A stretch of DNA of 45,324 bases from Candidatus Methylomirabilota bacterium (lineage in GTDB: Bacteria > Methylomirabilota > Methylomirabilia > Rokubacteriales > CSP1-6): contig DASYTI010000122.1 of assembly GCA_036002485.1 (NCBI GenBank), positions 1 to 45,324 on the forward strand. The letters are read 5' to 3'. Positions 38,457 through 45,324 of the stretch are shown in pieces (within the stretch, counting starts at the first letter, position 1; every line of letters starts with the position of its first letter). The notes under the pieces were generated by a model. The model saw only the letters and a program-made list of their open reading frames with translations. It did not search any database and had not been told where the DNA came from. The position numbers and the translations under genes are program-made.

Positions 38457-39500
38457 CTACTCGGGCAGCTCGCCGCGCGCCGCGCTCTGCCGGTAGGGCG
38501 GAAAGCGCCACGCGCTCTCGCGAGAAAGCAGACCGCCATGTCCCATGCCGGCGAGCTCGGCGTTGCCGACCTCTTCGTCCGCCAGGAGGCGGGGCAGGAC
38601 GAGGTCGAAGGAGGTCGCCTGGGAGAACATCCCGCAGGCGGGCATGCCGAGGACCGGGCGCCCTTTCCATCGGGCGAGCCACAGGAGGCTTCCCGGATGG
38701 GCCGGCGTGCCATGGCGCACCATGACCCCGCCCGCTATCCTGAGGCCCTCGAAGATCGCGTCGAGCGGATCGAGGGAGGCGGCGCCGGCTCCGACGAGGA
38801 GCTGGGCGCCGGCCGCGGCCAGGGTCTCGAGGGCCCGGGCCACGGCGCCACCATCGTCGGGGCAGTACTGTATGGGCAGGAGACTCGAACCGAACCAACT
38901 GACCTTCTCAGTCAGCGCGGCCTCGAAGCGCGCCCGCTGCGGCGCCGGCAGATTGGCCCGGGTCAGCGCCCCGATCTTCAGTGGCCGGAAGGCCTTGACC
39001 GTGACCACGCCGCCCGTCGCCCAGGCCCGAGCCTCGGCCCGCTTGACCAGTGACTCGGCCATGGCGAGAGGAACGATCTTCGCGCGGGCCACCGCCTCAC
39101 CCGCCTCGACGGGCTGAAGATCGTACAGGGTGTAGACGGCCAGGCCTTCCTGGGCATTGATCTCCGCGAGAGCCTGCTCGCGCACTCTCAGCAGCCCGCG
39201 CTGCGCCGCCGCGAGCGTCCACTGCCCGCCGCTATATCCCCTCACCTCGACGCCCTCGCCGGCGGCCGCCTGCGAGAGCCGCGCGCCCGCCGGCTCCTCG
39301 TGGATATCGCCCGGCTCGAGCTCGAGGAGATGGAGCACGCGCCACGGAAGCTCGAGGAGGCGCCGGGCAAGCTCGGCATCGAGTACCTGCCCCTTCTCGA
39401 CCGCGACTTTCCCGTCCGCGCCACGCACGTCGCCACAGATGACGCGCCCTTCCAGGGTAGCCACAACGGCATCCTCGCGAGCGACGGCGACAGCCTTCAC
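38457..39500 (-). CDS. MoeA-like molybdopterin-binding protein linked to molybdenum hydroxylases
   Basis: Probable molybdenum-cofactor handling protein of 347 residues. The C-terminal half (about residues 165-335) is a MoCF-type molybdopterin-binding domain, with KIGALTRANLPAPQR, LLVGAGAASLDPLDAIF and MVRHGTPAHPGSLLWLARWK, then LGMPACGMFSQATSFDLVLP. The N-terminal half shows no clear MoeA domains I and II (CVAVREDAVVAT-type start only), so it is not a normal MoeA. Such genes are often found beside xdhC/coxF and mocA. It overlaps coxF by four bases and lies three bases before the sufU-like gene. A role in cofactor storage or insertion is inference. Confidence 0.78.
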   Translation of the reverse strand: MKAVAVAREDAVVATLEGRVICGDVRGADGKVAVEKGQVLDAELARRLLELPWRVLHLLELEPGDIHEEPAGARLSQAAAGEGVEVRGYSGGQWTLAAAQRGLLRVREQALAEINAQEGLAVYTLYDLQPVEAGEAVARAKIVPLAMAESLVKRAEARAWATGGVVTVKAFRPLKIGALTRANLPAPQRARFEAALTEKVSWFGSSLLPIQYCPDDGGAVARALETLAAAGAQLLVGAGAASLDPLDAIFEGLRIAGGVMVRHGTPAHPGSLLWLARWKGRPVLGMPACGMFSQATSFDLVLPRLLADEEVGNAELAGMGHGGLLSRESAWRFPPYRQSAARGELPE

Positions 39501-40588
39501 TTAATTCCCTTCCTCACCTTTTCGCTGATGGGCAGGCAGGTGGCGCCACGCTGAACGGCGAGCACCTCGGCCAGCACGGCCAGCGCGATCTCGGGCGCGG
39601 ACTGGGCGCCGAGGTCGAGGCCAATGGGTACCCGCACCCGGGTAAGCAGATCCTCCGCCACGCCATCCTCTCGCAAGAGGTCGAGGATGGCCTTGCCCCG
39701 CCGGCTCGAGCCCAGGAGGCCGATATAGCCGACGGGCGTCTGGAGCGCATGCTTGAGCACGGGCAGATCGTACTTGTAGTCGTGAGCCACCAGGACCAGC
39801 GCGGTGGTCGGGCCGAGGGGCACGCTCTGGACCAGCTCGGAAGGAATGCCGATCTTGAGCTCGTCCACGTCGGGAAAGCGCTCGCGGGTCGCGAATCGCG
39901 GCCGGCCATCGATCACCACGGTCTTGAAGCCGACGATGCGAGCGAGAGAGCAGAGGGGCATCGACACGTGACCGGCGCCCACGATGAGCATGATGGATGG
40001 CGGCGCGAAGACCTCCGCAAAGATGCGCGTCCCGTCAATGGTCAGAGTGGTGGACTTTCCTGCCCGCAGGGGTCCCTGGGTCTCGGCCACCGCCCGCTCG
40101 TCGAGCGCGGCGCTCCCCAGCCCGCCCTCGCGCGCCCCGGTGTCGAGGACAAGCAGCTTGGCCCCATGCTGGGGCGCGTCGAGCCGTGTCAGAAGCGCGC
40201 CCCGGCCCCCTGCTTCCGCGTGCTTGCGGAGCCGCTCGTAGTGCCGCAGGGTCTCGTCGCTCGCCTCGTGGAGATCGACGGGCTCCACGAAGACCTCGAT
40301 GGTGCCCCCACAGGTGAGCCCGATCTCCCAGGCGTCTTCGTCGCCCAGGTTGAGCTCGAGGAGTCGCGGCTTGTGCGTCGCGAGGACGGAGGCGGACTCC
40401 TCGATGACTTGCGCGTCGACGCAGCCGCCGATGGTGACGGAGCCCAGCACCCGCCCATCTTCGCCGACCAGCATCTTGGCGCCTTCCTTGCGCGGCGTCG
40501 TCCCCCGGGTATTGACGAGGGTCGCCACCGCCACCTTGCCCTCGGCATGGCGCAGCCGATCCAGATTCTCGAAGAGCTCTGTGGTCAT
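39497..40588 (-). CDS. coxF: XdhC/CoxF-family molybdenum cofactor chaperone
   Basis: Binds and protects the molybdenum cofactor and presents it for sulfuration and insertion into xanthine dehydrogenase-family enzymes. The 363-residue protein has the N-terminal XdhC/CoxI domain (VATLVNTRGTTPRKEGAKML, TIGGCVDAQVIEES, and LTCGGTIEVFVEPV) and a C-terminal Rossmann domain (about residues 195-345) with IVGAGHVSMPLCSLA, VIDGRPRFATRERFPD and YIGLLGSSRRGKAILDLL. In Rhodobacter capsulatus XdhC is known to work with a NifS-type desulfurase, which makes the nearby sufS significant. It lies seven bases after coxE. The CoxF name rests on the cox context; XdhC is an equally good family label. Confidence 0.92.
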   Translation of the reverse strand: MTTELFENLDRLRHAEGKVAVATLVNTRGTTPRKEGAKMLVGEDGRVLGSVTIGGCVDAQVIEESASVLATHKPRLLELNLGDEDAWEIGLTCGGTIEVFVEPVDLHEASDETLRHYERLRKHAEAGGRGALLTRLDAPQHGAKLLVLDTGAREGGLGSAALDERAVAETQGPLRAGKSTTLTIDGTRIFAEVFAPPSIMLIVGAGHVSMPLCSLARIVGFKTVVIDGRPRFATRERFPDVDELKIGIPSELVQSVPLGPTTALVLVAHDYKYDLPVLKHALQTPVGYIGLLGSSRRGKAILDLLREDGVAEDLLTRVRVPIGLDLGAQSAPEIALAVLAEVLAVQRGATCLPISEKVRKGIK

Positions 40589-40595
40589 GCTTGCC

Positions 40596-41753
40596 TCATC
40601 GTATGGTCAAGTGGCCGGCAAGCTCGCGCAGGCTCGCCAGGTTGTGCGCGGCGGCGAAGTGGTCGACGAGGGGCAGGGCGGCCGCCATCCCGCGGGTCAG
40701 CGGCTCGTAGGATGGATTGCCCAGGAGCGGGTTGAGCCAGATCAGGCGACCGGCCCGACGCTTGAGGGACAGCATCTCCTGAGCCAGGACCTCGGGTTCG
40801 CCGGTGTCCCAGCCATCCGAGAGGAGGAGCACGATGGTGCGCCGGTCGACCAGGTGCCCCCAGGTCTGGTTGAACTCCCGGAGGGAGTCGCCGATCCGGG
40901 TGCCGCCCGACCAGTCGCGTACCTCGGTCAGGCGCCGGAGCGCGCTCTTGTAGGACGGCCCCCGCAGCAGGTCCGACACGCGCGTCAGCCGGGTGGCGAA
41001 CGTGAACGTCTCCACGCGTCCGAAGACGTTCTGGAGCGCGTAGAGGAACTGCAGCAGGAACCGGCTGTAGAGGTCCATGGATCCCGAGACGTCGCAGAGC
41101 AGCACGAGGCGCACCTTGCGACGGCGCCGTGACCGGCGTCGGAGCTCGATGATCTCGCCGCGCGTGAGGTTGGCCCGCATGCTCCGCCGGAGATCCACCA
41201 CGCCGCCCCGCCGGGTGGGCTTGCGCCGGCGGCTCACCCGGCGCGCCAGACGCTTGGCGATCTGCACGGTGAGCCGCGCCACCTCCTCGAGCTGCTCGGC
41301 GGGGAAGGTCGAGAAGTCGTGCTCCATCAGCACCTCGCGATCGCTCTGCCCGGGCACCTCGAGCGGCTCGCCCTCCTGCGCCTCCCCCTCGTCCCAGTCC
41401 TCGAGGGCGATCTGCGCCTGCTTCTGCTGCGCCCCTTCCAGGCCGCCCGTCGGCGGCTCCTCCTCGCTGCCACGCGGCTGGACCGCCGCCACGAGCCCGT
41501 CGAGCCCCTGCCCGTCATCGGCCTGAAATTTCCAGAAGGCCTCGAAGCAGCGATCGAAGGCGGGCTGCTCCTCCATGCGGCTCACCAGCACGGTCCGGAG
41601 GGCGAGGTAGACCTGGGCGCGGTCCATCAGATCCACCACCTCGAGCGCGCGCACGGCGTCCATGAGAGCACCCGTGGTCACGGGCAGGCCAGAGGCGCGC
41701 AGCATGGCGCCGAAGCCGAGCATGGCGCGCATGAGGTCTCGGGGCACGGCCAT
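40596..41753 (-). CDS. coxE: CoxE, von Willebrand factor A-domain protein
   Basis: Partner of the CoxD ATPase in maturation of the CO dehydrogenase active site. The 385-residue protein has an N-terminal helical region and an acidic, Gln/Glu-rich middle (about residues 95-140). A very basic stretch (about 165-215, RRVSRRRKPTRRGG and RRRSRRRRKVR) follows. The C-terminal VWA domain has the metal-ion site DVSGSMDLYSRF near residue 220 and LLSDGWDTGEPEVLAQEM. In Oligotropha carboxidovorans CoxD and CoxE are known to take part in building the Mo-Cu centre. The gene starts six bases after coxD. Confidence 0.92.
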   Translation of the reverse strand: MAVPRDLMRAMLGFGAMLRASGLPVTTGALMDAVRALEVVDLMDRAQVYLALRTVLVSRMEEQPAFDRCFEAFWKFQADDGQGLDGLVAAVQPRGSEEEPPTGGLEGAQQKQAQIALEDWDEGEAQEGEPLEVPGQSDREVLMEHDFSTFPAEQLEEVARLTVQIAKRLARRVSRRRKPTRRGGVVDLRRSMRANLTRGEIIELRRRSRRRRKVRLVLLCDVSGSMDLYSRFLLQFLYALQNVFGRVETFTFATRLTRVSDLLRGPSYKSALRRLTEVRDWSGGTRIGDSLREFNQTWGHLVDRRTIVLLLSDGWDTGEPEVLAQEMLSLKRRAGRLIWLNPLLGNPSYEPLTRGMAAALPLVDHFAAAHNLASLRELAGHLTIR

Positions 41754-41759
41754 GCGCTC

Positions 41760-42650
41760 TCAGCTCTGCGCCGCGACGAAGCGGGCGATGCCGCCGGTGG
41801 CGAGCTCGCGCTTGAGCCGCTTGACGTCCTCGGCGTCCTTGACCACGCAGCCCAGGGTCTCGGCCACCAGCTCCTCGTCGAGATGATCGGCGTGGAGCGA
41901 GGTCAGGGCCTGGGCCCAGTCGAGCGTTTCGGCCACCCCGGGCACCTTGGCCAGCCGGATGGTCCGCACCGTCTCCATGAAGCGCGAGATCTCCCGGGCC
42001 AGACGCTCGTTCACCCCCGGCACCTTGCGGGTGACGATGCGCACTTCCTTCTCGAAGCCGGGAAAGTCGATCCAGAGGTAAAGGCAGCGGCGCCTGAGGG
42101 CATCCGACAGCTCCCGGATGCGGTTCGAAGTCAGGATGACATAGGGGGGCTGCGTCGCCTTGATGGTGCCGATCTCGGGGATGGTGACCTGGAACTCGGA
42201 GAGGACCTCGAGCAGGAAGGCCTCGAACTCCTCGTCGGCCCGATCGATCTCGTCGATGAGGAGGACGGGAGGCGTTCCCGTCTCGCTGATGGCCTGGAGC
42301 AGGGGGCGCTTGATGAGAAAGGGCGGCGAGAAGATGGCCGCCTCCTTCTCGGTCAGCGAATGGCTGGTGCTCTCCTCCAGCTTGATGTGCAGGAGCTGCT
42401 TCGGGTAGTTCCACTCGTACAGCGCCTGGGCGGCGTCGAGACCCTCGTAGCACTGAAGGCGGATGAGGTTGGTCTCCAGCATCTTGGCCATCACCTTGGC
42501 CACCTCGGTCTTGCCGACGCCCGCATGTCCCTCGATGAGCAGGGGCTTCTTGAGCGTCATGGCGAGGTGCACGGACATGGCGATGGCCGGGTCCGTGACG
42601 TACTCCGCCGCCTCCATCATCTCCTCGATCTTCTTGATCTCGGCTCTCAT
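41760..42650 (-). CDS. coxD: CoxD, MoxR-family AAA+ ATPase
   Basis: Chaperone-like ATPase that, with CoxE, is needed for functional molybdenum-copper active sites in CO dehydrogenase. The 296 residues carry Walker A GHAGVGKTEVAKVMAKML near residue 42, Walker B VLLIDEIDRADEEFEAFLLE near residue 130, sensor-1 VILTSNRIRELSDALRRRC, and a C-terminal helical lid. These are MoxR-type features. It lies between mocA (12 bases) and coxE (six bases), an order typical of cox accessory genes. Confidence 0.93.
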   Translation of the reverse strand: MRAEIKKIEEMMEAAEYVTDPAIAMSVHLAMTLKKPLLIEGHAGVGKTEVAKVMAKMLETNLIRLQCYEGLDAAQALYEWNYPKQLLHIKLEESTSHSLTEKEAAIFSPPFLIKRPLLQAISETGTPPVLLIDEIDRADEEFEAFLLEVLSEFQVTIPEIGTIKATQPPYVILTSNRIRELSDALRRRCLYLWIDFPGFEKEVRIVTRKVPGVNERLAREISRFMETVRTIRLAKVPGVAETLDWAQALTSLHADHLDEELVAETLGCVVKDAEDVKRLKRELATGGIARFVAAQS

Positions 42651-42662
42651 GGTTCTCTCAGT

Positions 42663-43253
42663 TTACCCTGGATTGCCGGGGCCCTTGAGCCTCTCGTAGT
42701 CCTCCGGCGTGTCGATGTCGGGCGGCATGGGCGTCGGGAAATCCACGACGGCCAGACGGGACCTCTCTCTTTCGACGACGGCGCGAGCGCCCCGGTCGCC
42801 GGGAAGATCGAGAAGCTCGGGGAAAACGGGGGCGGCAAAGAGCACGGGATTGCCCAAACCGTCGGCGTACCGTGGCACGGCGATCGACTTGCCCAGGGCC
42901 TTGATCGCTCCCAGCAGGGCCGGGATGACCCCCGATGGCACCGCGGGCTGATCGCCGAGCGCGATGAGAACGGCCGTCGTTCCCGGAGCCAGGGCGCGAA
43001 CTCCCGCGCCGACCGAAGACCCCTGCCCCGCCTCGGGCGTCGGATTGACAACCAGGCGCACTGGCAGTCCTTCCAGGGCGCGCGCCGTCGCCTCGTGCTC
43101 TGGCCCCACCACCACGACCACGTCGCGAATGCCTGCCGTGAGCACGCGCTCCGTCGCGTGTCGGAGCACGGTCGTGTCCCCGTAGGGGAGGAGCAGCTTG
43201 GACTTTCCCATGCGGCGCGAGAGGCCGGCCGCGAGCACGATGGCGGAGGTCAT
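42663..43253 (-). CDS. mocA: MocA-type molybdenum cofactor cytidylyltransferase
   Basis: Transfers CMP from CTP to molybdopterin to give the MCD cofactor used by CO dehydrogenase and related hydroxylases. From the ATG at 43253 it is 196 residues. The nucleotide loop LAAGLSRRMGKSKLLLPYG, NPTPEAGQGSSVGAGVRAL and LIALGDQPAVPSGVIPAL are typical of MocA/MobA; the LxAGxSxRMGxxK form without the bis-MGD guanine signature favours MocA. PRYADGLGNPVLFAAPVFPE is also characteristic. Frames extending to 43628 and 43296 are shadows. It is the first gene after the coxM terminator, so it probably has its own promoter; I saw no clear one in the gap. Confidence 0.9.
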   Translation of the reverse strand: MTSAIVLAAGLSRRMGKSKLLLPYGDTTVLRHATERVLTAGIRDVVVVVGPEHEATARALEGLPVRLVVNPTPEAGQGSSVGAGVRALAPGTTAVLIALGDQPAVPSGVIPALLGAIKALGKSIAVPRYADGLGNPVLFAAPVFPELLDLPGDRGARAVVERERSRLAVVDFPTPMPPDIDTPEDYERLKGPGNPG

Positions 43254-43325
43254 GGTCGAGCCGAAACGTGGCCGACGAGCCGGAGGCGAGGAGCACGGTG
43301 AGGCGAGGGCTGAAATGGTGGAGGC

Positions 43326-43362
43326 GAAAAAAGAGGCCCCGCGGACTCGCGCCCGCGGGGCC
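43326..43362 (-). terminator. Intrinsic terminator after coxM
   Basis: On the minus strand GGCCCCGCGG and CCGCGGGGCC (43362-43353 and 43344-43335) form a perfect ten-base stem with an eight-base loop, followed by TCTTTTTT. It lies 18 bases after the coxM stop and separates the structural cox genes from mocA-coxDEF. Confidence 0.92.
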
Positions 43363-43380
43363 GGGGAGTGCCGGGACGTC

Positions 43381-44241
43381 TCACTTCTTGGCGGCTGCCG
43401 CCTCCATGGCTCGCTTGGCGAATACTCGCAAGAGATGCTGCTTGTACTCGACCGAACCCTGGAGATCCGCCTGCACGTCCACGCCGTCGGCGGCCTTCTC
43501 GGCCGCGGCTTGTATCGAGGCCGCGTCGGCGGACTTGCCGGCGATCGCGGCTTCCACGCCCTTGGCGCGCGTCGCCTTCGTGCCGGCGCCCGTGAGACCG
43601 ATGCTGGCCTTGCTGATCTTGCCCCCATCCATGGTCAGCACGGCGGCCACGCCGACCACGGCGAACCGCGAGGCGGGATGGGGGAACTTCGCGTAGGCCG
43701 ACTTGACGTTGGCCGCGGCCGCGGGCACGCGGATTTCCGTGAGAATCTCGTCATCTGCGAGCGCGGTGGTCAGGAGGCCCTTGAAGAAGTCATCGATCTT
43801 GATCGTGCGCTTGCCCTTGGGCCCCTCGGCCACCATCTCGGCCCCCAGCGCGATGACGGCGGCCGGCCAGTCGGCGGCCGGATCGGCGTGGGCCAGACTG
43901 CCTCCGAGCGTGCCCATGTTCCGCACCATGGGATCGCCGATATGGCCGGCGACCTCAGGCATGAGCGGGCACTTGCTCTTGAGCACGGCGGAGGACTCGA
44001 TGGCGTAGTGCGTGGTCAGGGCCCCGATGACCAGGTTCCCGCCCTCCTCCTTGACGCCGGACAGCGACGAGATCTTGCCGATGTCGATCACGTGCTTGGG
44101 CTGGGCGAGGCGGAGCTTCATGGCGGGCAAGAGGCTGTGGCCGCCCGCCAGGACCTTGGCGTCGTCCTTGTGCTTGGCGAGAAGGTCGAGGGCTTCCTTG
44201 ACCGAGCCGGCCTTGTGGTACTCGAACTGGGCTGGATACAT
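43381..44241 (-). CDS. coxM: Aerobic CO dehydrogenase-family medium subunit (FAD-binding)
   Basis: Flavoprotein subunit that receives electrons from the [2Fe-2S] small subunit and passes them on. The 286-residue protein starts MYPAQFEYHKAGSVKEALDL. FAD-binding motifs are AGGHSLLPAMKLRLAQPKH near residue 32 and GTLGGSLAHADPAADWPAA near residue 112. The C-terminal CO-deh-flavoprotein domain contains AYAKFPHPASRFAVVGVAA. It starts 11 bases after coxL and ends at a strong terminator. The L-then-M order is that of the form II (SLM) arrangement, in contrast to MSL of form I. Confidence 0.93.
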   Translation of the reverse strand: MYPAQFEYHKAGSVKEALDLLAKHKDDAKVLAGGHSLLPAMKLRLAQPKHVIDIGKISSLSGVKEEGGNLVIGALTTHYAIESSAVLKSKCPLMPEVAGHIGDPMVRNMGTLGGSLAHADPAADWPAAVIALGAEMVAEGPKGKRTIKIDDFFKGLLTTALADDEILTEIRVPAAAANVKSAYAKFPHPASRFAVVGVAAVLTMDGGKISKASIGLTGAGTKATRAKGVEAAIAGKSADAASIQAAAEKAADGVDVQADLQGSVEYKQHLLRVFAKRAMEAAAAKK

Positions 44242-44252
44242 GAGTGTCTCCC

Positions 44253-45324
44253 TTACTTCTTCGATTTGGCGGCCTGGATGGTCTTCCAGACCCGCTCGGC
44301 CGTGAGGGGCATGGCTTCGATATGGTCCACGCCAAGGCCCGAGAGCGCATCGACGACGGCATTCATGACGGCGGGAGTCGACGCGATGGTCCCCGTCTCC
44401 CCTGCCCCCTTGACCCCGAGCGGATTGACTGGCGTCGGCGTCTCCGTGCGGCCCGTCTCGTACATGGTCAGCATGTCCGCCCTGGGCAGGGCATAGTCCA
44501 TCAAGCTGCCCGTGACGAGCTGTCCGGACTCCTCGTCGTAGACGGCGCCTTCCCAGAGGGCCTGGGCCACGCCCTGCGCGATGCCTCCGTGAACCATCCC
44601 ATCGACGATCATCGGATTGATGACGTTGCCGACATCGTCCACCGCGAGATAGCGGAGGATCTTCACGTGGCCGGTGTCCTGATCCACCTCGACCACGCAG
44701 GCATGCGCGCCGAAGGGGAAGCAGAAGTTGGACGGATCGTAGAAGCTCGTCGCCTCCAGGCCCGGCTCGACCCCGTCCGGATACTTGTGAGGCACGTAGG
44801 CGGTGAGGGCGACCTGGCCGAAGGGGATCTTCTTGCCGGGCGAGCCTTTCACCACGAACTCGCCCCCGACATAGTCCATGTCCTTGGCATTGGCCTCGAG
44901 AAGATGGGCGGCGATCAGCTTGCCCTTCTCTTTGATCTTGTCCATGGACATGACCAGCGCCGTGCCCCCCACCGAGGCCGAGCGGCTGCCATAGGTGCCC
45001 ATGCCGAAGGGCACGATACCCGTGTCGCCGTGGACGACCTCGACGTCGTCCATCGGAATGCCGAGATGGTCGCCCACGAGCTGGGCGAATGTCGTCTCGT
45101 GCCCCTGGCCATGCGAGTGCGAGCCGGTGAACACCGTTACCTTACCCGTCGGGTGCACGCGCACCGTTCCGGATTCCCAGAGTCCGGCCTGGGCGCCGAG
45201 GGAGCCGACCACCTTGGAGGGCGCGATGCTGCAGGCCTCGATATAGGTCGAGAAGCCGACGCCGAGGAGCTTGCCGCTCGATCGCCCGGCCTGCTGGTCG
45301 CTCCGGAATTTCTTGTAGTCGAGC
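44253..45324 (-). CDS. coxL: Aerobic CO dehydrogenase-family large subunit (5' end outside window)
   Basis: Catalytic molybdopterin subunit. Only the last 357 codons are here; the frame stays open to the right edge. The sequence reads through [16 protein letters not shown], then [20 protein letters not shown] and [40 protein letters not shown] and [20 protein letters not shown]. The conserved active-site glutamate lies in [20 protein letters not shown]. The motif that tells form I (AYxCSFR) from form II (AYRGAGR) lies outside the window. The true substrate, CO or another hydroxylated compound, is thus unsettled. The M-type start at 45212 is only an internal codon. Confidence 0.94.
   Translation of the reverse strand, partial: LDYKKFRSDQQAGRSSGKLLGVGFSTYIEACSIAPSKVVGSLGAQAGLWESGTVRVHPTGKVTVFTGSHSHGQGHETTFAQLVGDHLGIPMDDVEVVHGDTGIVPFGMGTYGSRSASVGGTALVMSMDKIKEKGKLIAAHLLEANAKDMDYVGGEFVVKGSPGKKIPFGQVALTAYVPHKYPDGVEPGLEATSFYDPSNFCFPFGAHACVVEVDQDTGHVKILRYLAVDDVGNVINPMIVDGMVHGGIAQGVAQALWEGAVYDEESGQLVTGSLMDYALPRADMLTMYETGRTETPTPVNPLGVKGAGETGTIASTPAVMNAVVDALSGLGVDHIEAMPLTAERVWKTIQAAKSKK

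Overview
This window is a G+C-rich chromosomal segment (about two-thirds G+C by eye) from a diderm bacterium. BamA, the LolCD lipoprotein-export ABC system and Lnt all imply an outer membrane. ClpC instead of ClpA, a fused RibBA, TlyA, a SufU-like scaffold and an aerobic CO-dehydrogenase-type molybdenum hydroxylase cluster argue against a typical gammaproteobacterium. My best guess, from general impression and without any search, is Candidatus Rokubacteria/Methylomirabilota or a relative. I saw no phage, insertion sequence, CRISPR array or rRNA. Nearly everything is on the minus strand, so transcription runs right to left.

Left part (1-33011): a long, tightly packed housekeeping and envelope series. 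Read in transcription order it is: an M16 peptidase pair, a rhomboid protease, a nucleotidyltransferase/phosphomutase-like fusion, tlyA, nadK, recN, secA, smc, a rodZ-like gene, ftsY, the riboflavin genes ribD-ribE-ribBA-ribH, nusB, a metallophosphoesterase, lnt, prfB (with a +1 frameshift site), lysS, lolC, lolD, clpC and bamA (cut by the left edge). Many neighbours overlap by 1-11 bases.

Middle (33012-34717): the only loosely packed stretch and the most unusual one. It holds a plus-strand gene for a secreted protein with nine QAPR-type repeats, its perfect terminator, a HIT-family gene whose only sensible start is ATA, a divergent 42-residue Cys/His microprotein with a TATAAT box, and a tRNA-Ala(CGC) gene with its own promoter and terminator.

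Right part (34718-45324): a compact minus-strand series. The carbon monoxide dehydrogenase large (partial) and medium subunit genes end in a strong terminator. After it come mocA, coxD, coxE, coxF/xdhC, a MoeA-like molybdopterin-binding gene, sufU-like, sufS, nfeD and slipin, with gaps of 19 bases or fewer. The layout suggests that cofactor maturation, sulfur mobilisation and a membrane-microdomain module are transcribed together.

Most striking items: the QAPR-repeat secreted protein, the Cys/His microprotein beside an ATA-start HIT gene, the fusion enzyme whose phosphomutase half has lost its catalytic motifs, the active/inactive M16 pair, the link of sufS-sufU and nfeD-slipin to the cox maturation genes, clpC placed between lolD and bamA, and the textbook prfB frameshift.
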